Below, one piece after another: positions 22,468 through 30,756 of a DNA stretch of 40,193 bases. Origin of the DNA: an uncultured Oscillospiraceae bacterium (lineage in GTDB: Bacteria; Bacillota; Clostridia; Oscillospirales; Oscillospiraceae); NCBI GenBank assembly GCA_950097245.1, contig CATNCS010000017.1, positions 1-40,193 of the forward strand, given 5' to 3'. Numbering within the stretch: position 1 is the first letter of the stretch; every line of letters begins with the position of its first letter. Under the pieces are notes generated by a model that saw only the letters and a program-made list of their open reading frames with translations, did not search any database and was not told the DNA's origin. The position numbers were made by a program, and so were the translations under genes.

Positions 22468-23619
22468 ATGAAAAAATACTTATCCCTGCTGCTGGCCCTG
22501 GTCCTGCTGCTGCCGGGGTGCGGCAAGAAGGAAGACGTGACCACCGGCCAGGACGCCGGGACCATCGCCCGTGTCATACTGGCCTATCTGGACGAGAGCC
22601 GGGATGCGGACGCCCTCACATGGTATCTGGAGCCCTCGGACATAGACGGCTACATAAAGGACTACTACAAGCTGGAGGATGTGCCCTGGGCCGACGGAGC
22701 TGTCGTCCGAATGGAAGGGGCCCGGGCCTTTGAGCTGGCGGTGCTCCGGGTGGACGAGCAGAATGTGGAGACGGTGACCGCCGCCCTACAGGACTATCTG
22801 CTGGACCGGAAGGGCTCCTTCATCGGCTATTTCCCTGACCAGGTGGATTTGATCGACAACGCCCTGATTCTCTCCAAGGGGCAATGGGCGGCCCTCCTCG
22901 TCTGTGAGGACCCGAACCAGGCCGAATCCGCCTTTGAGAGCTGCTTTGGCGAGGGAATCAATGCCGTGGGCATCCCAGTCATCCTTGGCCCGGACGAGGA
23001 TGACCTGCGCCCCAACGGCCGTCTGATTTACAAGGACCCCGGCAAGGACGACATGACCCTCTTTGACAATTCCGCCATCCTGGCCGCCTGGGAGAGCGGG
23101 GACGACTCCGGGCTGTCCAAACAGGACAAGGAGGTTCTGGACGCGGCAAAGCGGGTCTTTGACCGATACGTCACCCCAGGAATGACCGACTATGCCAAAG
23201 AATATGCCCTGTATACCTGGCTCACCGGGAATGTCAACTATGACAAGACTCATTACGAGAAAAAAGGCGCGCCCCGTACCTCATACCAGCCCTACGGCCC
23301 GCTGATCCAGGGCAAGGGGGTCTGTCTGGGCTACGCCGAGACCTTCCGGCTGCTGATGGACATGGCGGGAATTGAGTGTACCACCGTCACCGGGGCGGCC
23401 TTCGGCAACCGGGAGAACCACGCCTGGAACATGGTGAAGCTCAACGGCCAGTGGTACTGCGTGGACCCCACCTGGGACACACGGCCTTGGATGGACGAAA
23501 ATGGGGAGTTTGTGTACACCTACTTCAACGTCACCAGCGACTTTTTGGCCGACACCGACCACCAGTGGGACTATGACAGCGTCCCCGAGGCCACGGCGGA
23601 GGACGGCGGCTGTCCATAG
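22468..23619 (+). CDS. Lipoprotein with a C-terminal transglutaminase-like domain
   Basis: 383 residues from ATG 22468 behind GGAGGTGAT. Signal MKKYLSLLLALVLLLPGC has lipobox LPGC (Cys18). Residues 30-110 hold a DUF4358-like or unknown part (RVILAYLDESRDADALTWYL). The C-terminus is a transglutaminase/protease-like fold: YALYTWLTGNVNYDKTHY, GKGVCLGYAETFRLLMDMAG with the nucleophile C286, NHAWNMVKLNGQWYCVDPTWD with H318 and D333. The triad is intact, so it is probably an active surface enzyme, either peptidase or cross-linking. It is a single gene with its own promoter, converging on the arg operon. Substrate unknown. Confidence 0.85.
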   Translation: MKKYLSLLLALVLLLPGCGKKEDVTTGQDAGTIARVILAYLDESRDADALTWYLEPSDIDGYIKDYYKLEDVPWADGAVVRMEGARAFELAVLRVDEQNVETVTAALQDYLLDRKGSFIGYFPDQVDLIDNALILSKGQWAALLVCEDPNQAESAFESCFGEGINAVGIPVILGPDEDDLRPNGRLIYKDPGKDDMTLFDNSAILAAWESGDDSGLSKQDKEVLDAAKRVFDRYVTPGMTDYAKEYALYTWLTGNVNYDKTHYEKKGAPRTSYQPYGPLIQGKGVCLGYAETFRLLMDMAGIECTTVTGAAFGNRENHAWNMVKLNGQWYCVDPTWDTRPWMDENGEFVYTYFNVTSDFLADTDHQWDYDSVPEATAEDGGCP

Positions 23620-23623
23620 GCGC

Positions 23624-23658
23624 AAAAAACGGACCTCCGGCATTACGCCGGGGGTCCG
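23624..23658 (-). terminator. Terminator at the end of the arginine operon
   Basis: 12-bp stem (23630-23641 with 23647-23658, one G-U), loop ATTAC, followed on the minus strand by TTTTTT (A run at 23624-23629). It is placed after argF; on the plus strand it has no T run. Confidence 0.85.
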
Positions 23659-23671
23659 CTGCCTCATATAT

Positions 23672-23699
23672 GCGGGCCGCCAAGGGCGGCGGCCCCTAC
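23672..23699. repeat. Half palindrome element supplying the argF stop codon
   Basis: A single hairpin with core GGGCCGCCAAGGGCGGC and the end GGCCCCTAC. Read on the minus strand its GTAGGGG end gives the TAG stop of argF (23698-23696). No left half is present. Confidence 0.7.
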
Positions 23700-24613
23700 G
23701 CTTCCTTCATCAGCAGGTACATAACCGCCTTCTGGGCGTGGAGGCGGTTCTCCGCCTCGTCGAAAATCTCCTGGGCGTGGGCCTCGAAGACCTCGGCGGT
23801 GATCTCCTCCCCCCGGTGGGCGGGGAGGCAGTGCTGCACCATGCAGCCGGGGTTGGTGAGGGCCATCAGCTCGGCGTTGATCTGGTAGCCGGCGAAGGCC
23901 TTCTCCCGGACCGCCTTCTCCTCCTCCTGGCCCATGGAGGCCCACACATCGGTGACGATCACGTCGGCCCCGGGGGCGGCCTCCCGGGGGGTGCGGAAGA
24001 GGGAGAACTTATGGGCGGGGTCGCTCCTGGCGAAGTCCAGCACCTGGGGGTCGGGGTCGTAGCCCTCAGGACAGGCCACCGCCACCTCCATCCCCATCTT
24101 CAGCCCGCCCACGATCAGGGAGTTGGCCATGTTGTTGCCGTCGCCGATGTAGCACAGCTTCAGTCCCTCCAGCACCGCCTTGTACTCCCGGACGGTGAGC
24201 AGGTCGGCCAGCACCTGGCAGGGGTGGCAGAAGTCGGTCAGGCCGTTAATCACCGGGATGGTGGTGTACCGGGCCAGCTCCTCCACCTCGTCCTGACCAA
24301 AGGTGCGGATCATGATGCCGTCGCAGTACCGGTCCAGCACCCGGGCGGTATCCTCAATGGGCTCCCCCCGGCCGATCTGGCTCTCCTTTCCGGAGAGGAA
24401 CAGGGCGTGGCCCCCCAGCTGGAACATGCCCGTCTCAAAGGACACCCGGGTGCGGGTGGAGTTCTTCTCAAAGATCATTGCCAGGGTCTTGCCCTTCAGG
24501 TAGTCCCTGTGGATACTGTGCTTGGTCTCATATTTCAGCTGGTCCGCCGTGTTCAGGATGGTGGTGATGTCCTCCCGGCTCAGGTCCAGCAGCTTCAGCA
24601 GGTCCTTTTTCAT
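23696..24613 (-). CDS. argF: Ornithine carbamoyltransferase
   Basis: 305 residues, normal length. Carbamoyl-phosphate binding loop STRTR at 52-56, followed by SFETGMFQLGGHALFL. Other motifs: RTFGQDEVEELARY, HPCQVLADLLT, the ornithine loop MVQHCLPAHRGEEITAEVF near 270 and VTDVWASMG. It converts ornithine and carbamoyl phosphate to citrulline. Its start overlaps the argD stop (ATGA, 24610-24613), so the two are coupled. It is the last gene of the operon; the TAG stop lies in a palindrome half. No carAB genes are in the window, so carbamoyl phosphate must be made from elsewhere. Confidence 0.96.
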   Translation of the reverse strand: MKKDLLKLLDLSREDITTILNTADQLKYETKHSIHRDYLKGKTLAMIFEKNSTRTRVSFETGMFQLGGHALFLSGKESQIGRGEPIEDTARVLDRYCDGIMIRTFGQDEVEELARYTTIPVINGLTDFCHPCQVLADLLTVREYKAVLEGLKLCYIGDGNNMANSLIVGGLKMGMEVAVACPEGYDPDPQVLDFARSDPAHKFSLFRTPREAAPGADVIVTDVWASMGQEEEKAVREKAFAGYQINAELMALTNPGCMVQHCLPAHRGEEITAEVFEAHAQEIFDEAENRLHAQKAVMYLLMKEA

Positions 24614-25788
24614 GACAGCGTCTCCTCCATAATGGCCAGTCCCCTGTCCATCTCCTCCTTGGTAATAACCAGGGGGGGCAGCATGCGCAGGCCGGGTCCG
24701 GCGGTGAGGATCAGCAGGCCGTTGTCGATGAGCCTGGCGGCCAGGTCCCGGTTGGTCCAGCCCTCCTTCACCTCGATGCCGATCATCAGGCCCAGGCCCC
24801 GGGTCTTGCCCAGGCAGGGCAGGTCCATGGCCTCGATCCGGGTCCGGAGGTAGTCCCCCTTCTCCCTCACCCCGGCCAGGAAGCTTTCATCCAGCCGGTC
24901 CAGCACATGGCAGGCGGCGGCGGCGGCGACGGGGTTGCCCCCGAAGGTGGTGCCGTGGGTGCCGGGGGTAAAGACGTCCCGGCACTTCTCGCCGGCCATC
25001 ACGCCGCCGAAGGGCAGGCCGTTGGCAATTCCCTTGGCAAAGGAGACCACGTCGGGCTGGATATCGTACTGCTGGAAAGCAAAGAGGGTGCCGGTGCGGC
25101 CCACGCCGGTCTGCACCTCGTCAATGAGGAGCAGCCAGTCCCGCTTGGCGCACAGGTCGGCCACCTTCCGGACAAACTCCCGGTCCAGAGGCAGCACGCC
25201 CCCCTCCCCCTGGACCAGCTCCATCATCACGGCGCACACGTCGTGACCGGCGACGGCCTCCACACTGCCGATGTCATTGGCGTCGGCATAGCGGAAGCCC
25301 TCGGTGAAGGGGAAGAAGTAGTTGTGGAACTTGTCCTGTCCGGTGGCGGCCAGGGTGGTGATGGTGCGGCCGTGGAAGGAGTTGTGCAGGGTAATGACGG
25401 TGCCCCGGCCCTTGCCGTATTTGTCGAAGGACCACTTCCGGGCCAGCTTGATCATGGCCTCGTTGGCCTCCGCCCCCGAGTTGCCGAACATCACGTTGGC
25501 CATCCCGGACCGGGTGCACAGGGCCTGAGCCACCTTGGCATAGGGCTCGGTGTAGAACAGATTGGAGATGTGGGCCAGCCTGGCGGCCTGGCCGGTAACC
25601 GCCTCCAGCCACCCCCGGTCCCCGTGGCCCAGGGAGGTGACGCCGATGCCGGCGGTAAAGTCGATGTACTCCCTGCCGTTTACGTCCCAAATGGTGGCTC
25701 CCTCCCCCCGGTCCAGGGCCACCGGAAACCGGCCGTAGGAGTGCATCACATACTGTTCGTCCAGGTTTTTGATCTCTTCAAAGGTCAT
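24610..25788 (-). CDS. argD: Acetylornithine aminotransferase
   Basis: 392 residues from ATG 25788 (AAGGAATCTCC upstream); a longer in-frame start at 25848 lies within a repeat. Class III aminotransferase: YGRFPVALDRGEGATIWDVNGREYIDF, SNLFYTEPYAKVAQAL, FGNSGAEANEAMIKLAR, NSFHGRTITTLAATGQ, LLIDEVQTGVGRTG and the PLP lysine K252 in SFAKGIANGLPFGG. It makes N-acetylornithine from N-acetylglutamate semialdehyde with glutamate as amino donor. It lies between argB and argF and overlaps argF by 4 bases. Confidence 0.95.
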   Translation of the reverse strand: MTFEEIKNLDEQYVMHSYGRFPVALDRGEGATIWDVNGREYIDFTAGIGVTSLGHGDRGWLEAVTGQAARLAHISNLFYTEPYAKVAQALCTRSGMANVMFGNSGAEANEAMIKLARKWSFDKYGKGRGTVITLHNSFHGRTITTLAATGQDKFHNYFFPFTEGFRYADANDIGSVEAVAGHDVCAVMMELVQGEGGVLPLDREFVRKVADLCAKRDWLLLIDEVQTGVGRTGTLFAFQQYDIQPDVVSFAKGIANGLPFGGVMAGEKCRDVFTPGTHGTTFGGNPVAAAAACHVLDRLDESFLAGVREKGDYLRTRIEAMDLPCLGKTRGLGLMIGIEVKEGWTNRDLAARLIDNGLLILTAGPGLRMLPPLVITKEEMDRGLAIMEETLS

Positions 25789-25810
25789 GGAGATTCCTCC
25801 TTGTCTTGCA

Positions 25811-25889
25811 TGTAGGGGGCGGCCTCCGCGCCGCCCCGTCTCCTGCATAAATCTATTTGCAGCGGGGCGGCACAGAGGCCGCCCCCTAA
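25811..25889. repeat. Bipartite palindrome element between argB and argD
   Basis: The left half opens TGTAGGGGGCGGCCTCCGCG. The right half, core GGCGGCACAGAGGCCGCC, ends CCCCCTAA, having lost the final C of CCCCTAC. It is inside the arginine operon. Confidence 0.8.
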
Positions 25890-25900
25890 GATTTGTCCGT

Positions 25901-26758
25901 TCAATTGGTCAGCATCGTCCCGATGCCGGCGTCGGTGAGCAGCTCCATCAGCAGGGAGTGGGCCACCCGGCCGTCCAGAATGACGGCCGACCCCACCCCG
26001 GAGCGCACGCTCTCCACGCAGCAGTCCACCTTGGGGATCATGCCCCCCGAGATGACCCCCTCCCGCACCAGGGCCGGGACGGAGGACAGCTGGAGCGCGG
26101 GGATGAGGGTGGACTCATCCTTGGGGTCCCGGAGCAGGCCGCGCACGTCGGTGAGGAGGATCAGCTTCTCCGCCTCCAGGGCCACGGCCAGCTTGGCGGC
26201 AGCGGTGTCCGCGTTTACGTTGTAGGCGGTCTCCCGGTCCGTCCCCTGGGCCACGGTGGCCACCACAGGGATGTAGCCGCCGTTCAGGGCTTCCACCAGG
26301 GGGGCGGCGTCCACCCTGGTCACCTCGCCCACCAGGCCGTACTTCTCATCCAGCATTTTGGCCTGGAGCATGGCGCCGTCCAGGCCGCACAGGCCCACAG
26401 CCCGTCCCCCCAGCCGGTTCAGGGTAGCCACCAGGTCCTTGTTCACCTGACCGCACAGCACCTGCTGTACCACCGTCATGGTCTCCTGGTCGGTATAGCG
26501 CAGGCCGTCCACAAAGCGGGACTCCTTGCCGATCTTCTTCAAAAATTCGCTGATCTCCGGCCCGCCGCCGTGGACCACCACCACCCGGATGCCCACCAGG
26601 GACAGCAGGATGATATCGGAGATGACGGCCTGGCGCAGCTCCTCGGACACCATGGCGTTTCCGCCGTATTTTACCACAATGGTCTTGCCGGTGTACTTCT
26701 GAATGTAGGGCAGGGCCTCGGCCAGCACCTTGGCCCGGTCGATTTCGTTGAAAGCCAT
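25901..26758 (-). CDS. argB: Acetylglutamate kinase
   Basis: 285 residues from ATG 26758 (GGAGGG upstream); the frame is open to 26815 but that part lies in a repeat. Amino-acid kinase fold: KTIVVKYGGNAM, VVVHGGGPEISEFLKKIG, FVDGLRYTDQETM, AAAKLAVALEAEKLILLTDVRGL and GGMIPKVDCCVESV near the C-terminus, where family members have GGMIPKVxxCxxAL. It phosphorylates N-acetylglutamate. In some bacteria this kinase is feedback-inhibited by arginine through an N-terminal helix; the sequence here begins AFNEIDRAKVLAEALPYIQKY, which fits the sensitive type, but that is an inference. Confidence 0.96.
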   Translation of the reverse strand: MAFNEIDRAKVLAEALPYIQKYTGKTIVVKYGGNAMVSEELRQAVISDIILLSLVGIRVVVVHGGGPEISEFLKKIGKESRFVDGLRYTDQETMTVVQQVLCGQVNKDLVATLNRLGGRAVGLCGLDGAMLQAKMLDEKYGLVGEVTRVDAAPLVEALNGGYIPVVATVAQGTDRETAYNVNADTAAAKLAVALEAEKLILLTDVRGLLRDPKDESTLIPALQLSSVPALVREGVISGGMIPKVDCCVESVRSGVGSAVILDGRVAHSLLMELLTDAGIGTMLTN

Positions 26759-26779
26759 TTGTTTCCCTCCAGGATAGAA

Positions 26780-26904
26780 TGTAGGGGCGGATATCATCCG
26801 CCCGCGGGCGCGCATTGCGCACCCCTACAGGTAAGCCGGTATTTAATTAGTCCGTCCGTTAATTCTCTGCCGCACTCTGCGGGCGGATAATATCCGCCCC
26901 TACA
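26780..26904. repeat. Triple-hairpin palindrome element between argJ and argB
   Basis: Left hairpin TGTAGGGGCGGATATCATCC, followed without a linker by a hairpin with core GCGCGCATTGCGC ending ACCCCTACA (26829). About 50 bases later a third hairpin, core GGCGGATAATATCCGCC, ends CCCCTACA (26904). The arrangement suggests one element inserted into or recombined with another. Confidence 0.75.
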
Positions 26905-26915
26905 AAAACTGCTCC

Positions 26916-28139
26916 TTACGTCCGGTAATCCCCGTTAATCTTCACATAGTCATAGGTCAGGTCGCAGCCCCAGCACTCGGCCTGCTCGCCGCCCTCGTGG
27001 AGGTCCACAGCGATGACGACCTCCTTCTCGCTGAGCACCCGCTTGGCCAGCGCCTCGTCGAAGGGCAGGCCGTCCCCCTGCCGGCAGACGGCGACCGTTC
27101 CGGCGGCGGACGCAAAGGCGATATCCACGTGCTCGGGGCGGAAGGGGGCCTTGGAGTAGCCCATGGCGCACAGCACCCGCCCCCAGTTGGCGTCGGCGCC
27201 GAACATGGCCGCCTTCACCAGGGCGGAGCCCACCACCGCCTTGGCCAGCCGCTCGGCGCTCTCCTCGCTGCGGGCCCCGGTCATTTTGCAGGTGACCAGC
27301 TTGCTGGCCCCCTCGCCGTCCCCGGCGATGGCCCGGGCCAGGTGGCGGCAGACATGGTCCAGCACCCCCTTGAAGGCCTCGTAGTCCTCGTCCTTCCACT
27401 CGATCAGGGGATTGCCCGCCATGCCGTTTGCCAGCACTACGCAGGTGTCGTTGGTGGAGGTGTCCCCGTCCACGGTGACCCGGTTGAAGGTTTTGCCGGC
27501 CACCTCCCGCAGGGCATCCTCCAGCATCTCGTGGGTGATGGCGCAGTCGGTGGTGATAAAGCACAGCATGGTGCCCATGTTGGGGTGGATCATGCCGGAG
27601 CCCTTGGCGATGGCTCCGATTTTGACCTCTTTCCCTCCCAGGCCGAAGGAGACGGCGATCTCCTTTTTCACCGTGTCGGTGGTCATGATGGCCCGGGCGG
27701 CCCCATCGGAGCCGTCGGCGGACAGGGCCGCGGCCACAGCGGGCATGCCCGCCTCAATGGCCTGGATGTTGATAGTCTGGCCGATGACCCCGGTGGAGCA
27801 GACCGCAAAGTCCCCGGCCTCCCGGCCGGTGGCGGCGGCGGCGGCGGCGCACATGGCCTCCGCGTTCTCGTGGCTGCCGGGACAGCAGGCGTTAGCGTTG
27901 CCGCTGTTGACCACCACGCCCCAGGCGGCGCCGTCCTCCAGGTGGTCCATGGTCACGTAGATGGGGGCCGCCTTCACCCGGTTCAGGGTATACACACCGG
28001 CGGCGGCGCACTCCTTCGCGGAGAGGATCAGGGCCAGGTCATTCTTGTCCGGACTGCTGCCCGCCTTCACCCCGCAGTGGACGCCCGCGGCCTTAAACCC
28101 CTGGGCGGCGCACACGCCGCCGGAAATTTCTTTTATCAT
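26916..28139 (-). CDS. argJ: Bifunctional ornithine acetyltransferase/N-acetylglutamate synthase
   Basis: 407 residues from ATG 28139, chosen for the family start MIKEISGGVCAAQGFKAAGV; an upstream in-frame start at 28199 lies in a repeat. ArgJ is made as a precursor that cuts itself before a Thr nucleophile; the site here reads GMIHPNMGTMLCF, so T190 is the expected N-terminal residue of the beta chain, with Gly instead of the usual Ala before it. VVVNSGNANACCPG and NDTCVVLANGMAGN are other family motifs. It moves the acetyl group from N-acetylornithine to glutamate, closing the cycle, so no argA or argE is needed. Whether it also uses acetyl-CoA cannot be told here. Confidence 0.95.
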   Translation of the reverse strand: MIKEISGGVCAAQGFKAAGVHCGVKAGSSPDKNDLALILSAKECAAAGVYTLNRVKAAPIYVTMDHLEDGAAWGVVVNSGNANACCPGSHENAEAMCAAAAAATGREAGDFAVCSTGVIGQTINIQAIEAGMPAVAAALSADGSDGAARAIMTTDTVKKEIAVSFGLGGKEVKIGAIAKGSGMIHPNMGTMLCFITTDCAITHEMLEDALREVAGKTFNRVTVDGDTSTNDTCVVLANGMAGNPLIEWKDEDYEAFKGVLDHVCRHLARAIAGDGEGASKLVTCKMTGARSEESAERLAKAVVGSALVKAAMFGADANWGRVLCAMGYSKAPFRPEHVDIAFASAAGTVAVCRQGDGLPFDEALAKRVLSEKEVVIAVDLHEGGEQAECWGCDLTYDYVKINGDYRT

Positions 28140-28161
28140 GGTATCATTTCTCCTCGTATTT

Positions 28162-28233
28162 TGTAGGGGCGCACATTGTGCGCCCGCCATATATCGCATC
28201 GTTTCAGACGGGCGCGCAATGCGCGCCCCTACA
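28162..28233. repeat. Bipartite palindrome element between argC and argJ
   Basis: Left core GCGCACATTGTGCGC, right core GCGCGCAATGCGCGC, ends TGTAGGGG and CCCCTACA. It lies 8 bases after the argC stop (28242) on the minus strand and upstream of the argJ site. Confidence 0.85.
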
Positions 28234-28241
28234 GGCCAATC

Positions 28242-29183
28242 CTACAGATTCAGGCCTTTTGTCTCCTCAAAGCCCAGCATCAGGTTCATGTTCTGGACTG
28301 CGGCGCCGGAAGCGCCCTTGCCCAGGTTGTCCAGCCGGGCGGAGAGGAGCAGCTGTTCCTCGTTGCCGTTGACAAAAATCTGTAGAATATCCCGGCCGGC
28401 CAGGTTGTTGGAGCCGATAAAGCCGCAGGTGGGGGCGCCGGCGGGCCGGAGCTCCACCACGGTGCTGCCGGCGTAGTAGCTGCCGTACAGCTCCCGCAGG
28501 CTCTCAATGGACTGCTTCCCCTCCAGCTCCTCCGCCCACAGGGGAAGGGTCACCACCATGCCCTGGGGGTAGTCGCAGATCATGGGGGCGAACAGGGGCG
28601 GGCGGTCCAGCCCGGCCACGGCGGCCATCTCGGGCAGGTGCTTGTGGTGCAGGGCGACGGCGTAGTGCCGGGGGCTGTCCAGCTCCGGCTGGCGGTCGGG
28701 GGCGGTGTACTCGGCAATGGCCTTCTTTCCCGCGCCGGTGTAGCCCGACAGGGCGTGACACACCAGCCGCGCCTTGGGGGTCAGCACCCCCTTCTCCACC
28801 AGGGGCCGGGCCAGGGACAAAAAGCCGGTGGCGTAGCAGCCGGGGTTGGCCACCCGCTTTGCGGTTTTGATGTTCTCCCGCTGGCCGGCCAGCTCCGGAA
28901 AGCCGTACACCCAGCCGGGGGCCACCCGGTGGGCGGTGGAGCAGTCAATCACCCGGGTGCGGTCGTTGTCGATGAGGGACACCGCCTCCGCAGCGGCGGC
29001 GTCGGGCAGGCAGAGGAAGACCAGATCGGCCTCGTTGAGGAACTTCTTCCGCTCCTCTGTGTCCTTCCGCTTGTCCGGGTCGATGAGGAGGAGCTCGATG
29101 TCGTCCCGCTCCCCCAGACGGTCGTAAATCTGAAGGCCGGTGGTGCCCTCCTGGCCGTCGATGTAAATCTTAGGCTTGCTCAT
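28242..29183 (-). CDS. argC: N-acetyl-gamma-glutamyl-phosphate reductase (type 2 ArgC)
   Basis: 313 residues. Nucleotide-binding start KIYIDGQEGTTGLQIYDRL replaces the usual VGxxGYxG of the common ArgC. With VIDCSTAHRVAPGWVYGFPEL, the catalytic Cys C116 in VANPGCYATGF and CHALSGYTGAGKKA it matches the shorter type 2 ArgC family (about 310 against 345 residues). It reduces N-acetylglutamyl phosphate to the semialdehyde with NADPH. Its start overlaps the argH stop by 4 bases (ATGA, 29180-29183), so it is coupled to argH. Confidence 0.93.
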   Translation of the reverse strand: MSKPKIYIDGQEGTTGLQIYDRLGERDDIELLLIDPDKRKDTEERKKFLNEADLVFLCLPDAAAAEAVSLIDNDRTRVIDCSTAHRVAPGWVYGFPELAGQRENIKTAKRVANPGCYATGFLSLARPLVEKGVLTPKARLVCHALSGYTGAGKKAIAEYTAPDRQPELDSPRHYAVALHHKHLPEMAAVAGLDRPPLFAPMICDYPQGMVVTLPLWAEELEGKQSIESLRELYGSYYAGSTVVELRPAGAPTCGFIGSNNLAGRDILQIFVNGNEEQLLLSARLDNLGKGASGAAVQNMNLMLGFEETKGLNL

Positions 29184-30559
29184 CCTCTCGCCTCCACAAA
29201 TTCTTCAATGAGGGCGATCTGCTTCTCTACAGACTCCTTCGCCGGGCCGCCGTAGACCTTGCGGCCGTTGACGCAGGTCTTCAGGGCCAGGGCGTCATAC
29301 ACGTCGGCGTCGAACAGGCCGGAGATGGCCCGGAAGTCCCGGAGGGTGAGGGTATCCAACGTGTCGCCGGTACGGATGCACTGGTTCACCAGCCGGCCCA
29401 CGATCATGTAGGCCTCCCGGAAGGGCAGGCCCTTCTTGGCCAGATAGTCGGCGCAGTCGGTGGCGTTGATAAAGCCGCCGGCGGCCGCCCTGGCCATGTC
29501 CCGGGGCCGGACGGTGAGGGTGTCCACCATGGCGGCGAAGACGGGCAGACACAGCTCCACGGTGTCAATGGCGTCGAACATAGCCTCCTTGTCCTCTTGC
29601 ATGTCCTTGTTGTAGGCCAGGGGGAGGGCCTTCATCACCGTGAGCAGGGTGACCAGGGAACCGTACACCCGGCCCGTCTTGCCCCGGACCAGCTCGGCCA
29701 CGTCGGGGTTCTTCTTCTGGGGCATGATGGAGGAGCCGGTGGAGTAGGCGTCGTCCAGGTCCACGTATTTAAACTCCCAGGAGCACCACAGGACGATCTC
29801 CTCGGAGAACCGGGACAGGTGCATCATCAGGATGGACAGGGCGGACAGCAGCTCGATGGCGTAGTCCCGGTCAGACACCGAGTCCATGGAGTTGTCGGTG
29901 GGCTTGGCGAAGCCCAGGGCGGCGGCGGTCTGGAAACGGTCCACCGGGTAGGTGGAGGTGGCCAGGGCTCCGGCCCCCAGGGGGCACTCATCCAGCCGCG
30001 CCAGACAGTCCTCCAGGCGGGTGACGTCCCGTTTGAACATGTTGGCGTAGGCCATCATGTAGTGGCCAAAGGTGGTGGGCTGGGCCCGCTGGAGGTGGGT
30101 GTAGCCGGGCATGACGGTGTCCAGGTTGGCCTTGGCCTTCTTCACCAGCACCTTCTCCAGGTCCAGCACCTGGCCGATGAGGACGGGAATCTCCTGCTTT
30201 ACGTACAGCCGGGTGTCCACCGCCACCTGGTCGTTCCGGGACCGGGCGGTGTGCAGCCGCTTGCCGGCCTCCCCCACCCGCCGGGTGAGCTCGGCCTCGA
30301 TATTCATGTGGATGTCCTCGTTGTCCAGGGTGAACTCCACACCGCCGGCCTCAATGTCGGCCAGAATGGCCTTCAGGCCGTTGACAATGGTCTCCGCCTC
30401 GTGGGCCTCGATGATCCCCGTCCTGCCCAGCATCTCCGCGTGGGCGATGGAGCCGGCGATGTCCTGCTGGTACAGCCGGGCGTCGAAGCCGATGGAGGAG
30501 TTGAAGTCGTTGACAAGGGTGTCGGTCTCCTTTTGGAACCGTCCTGCCCAGAGTTTCAT
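29180..30559 (-). CDS. argH: Argininosuccinate lyase
   Basis: 459 residues, normal length. Family start MKLWAGRFQKETDTLVNDFNSS, active-site segments HMNIEAELTRRVG, TARSRNDQVAVDTRLYV, MPGYTHLQRAQPTTFGHY, LATSTYPVDR, and the fumarase/aspartase signature GSSIMPQKKNPD. It splits argininosuccinate into arginine and fumarate, the last step. It starts at ATG 30559 behind AAGGAGCG. The 197-base gap to argG is filled by two palindrome elements. Confidence 0.97.
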   Translation of the reverse strand: MKLWAGRFQKETDTLVNDFNSSIGFDARLYQQDIAGSIAHAEMLGRTGIIEAHEAETIVNGLKAILADIEAGGVEFTLDNEDIHMNIEAELTRRVGEAGKRLHTARSRNDQVAVDTRLYVKQEIPVLIGQVLDLEKVLVKKAKANLDTVMPGYTHLQRAQPTTFGHYMMAYANMFKRDVTRLEDCLARLDECPLGAGALATSTYPVDRFQTAAALGFAKPTDNSMDSVSDRDYAIELLSALSILMMHLSRFSEEIVLWCSWEFKYVDLDDAYSTGSSIMPQKKNPDVAELVRGKTGRVYGSLVTLLTVMKALPLAYNKDMQEDKEAMFDAIDTVELCLPVFAAMVDTLTVRPRDMARAAAGGFINATDCADYLAKKGLPFREAYMIVGRLVNQCIRTGDTLDTLTLRDFRAISGLFDADVYDALALKTCVNGRKVYGGPAKESVEKQIALIEEFVEARG

Positions 30560-30588
30560 AGCAATCGCTCCTTAATTTGCGATGATTT

Positions 30589-30664
30589 TGTAGGGGCCGC
30601 CGCCCTCGGCGGCCCGTGGAAGTGTTCTGGTAACGGCGGGCCGGCCAAGGGGCCGGCCCCTACA
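30589..30664. repeat. Bipartite palindrome element 1 between argG and argH
   Basis: Left core GGCCGCCGCCCTCGGCGGCC, right core GGGCCGGCCAAGGGGCCGGCCC, ends TGTAGGGG and CCCCTACA. These two cores are not seen together elsewhere in the window. Confidence 0.8.
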
Positions 30665-30673
30665 TTTTGCGTC

Positions 30674-30753
30674 TGTAGGGGGCGGCCTCTGCGCCGCCCC
30701 GGCTCCAATCGCACATCTGTTTACAGCGGGGCGGCACAGAGGCCGCCCCCTAC
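30674..30753. repeat. Bipartite palindrome element 2 between argG and argH
   Basis: Left half TGTAGGGGGCGGCCTCTGCG, right core GGCGGCACAGAGGCCGCC ending CCCCCTAC. It follows element 1 after only 9 bases, so this gap holds four consecutive hairpins. Confidence 0.8.
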
Positions 30754-30756
30754 GGC

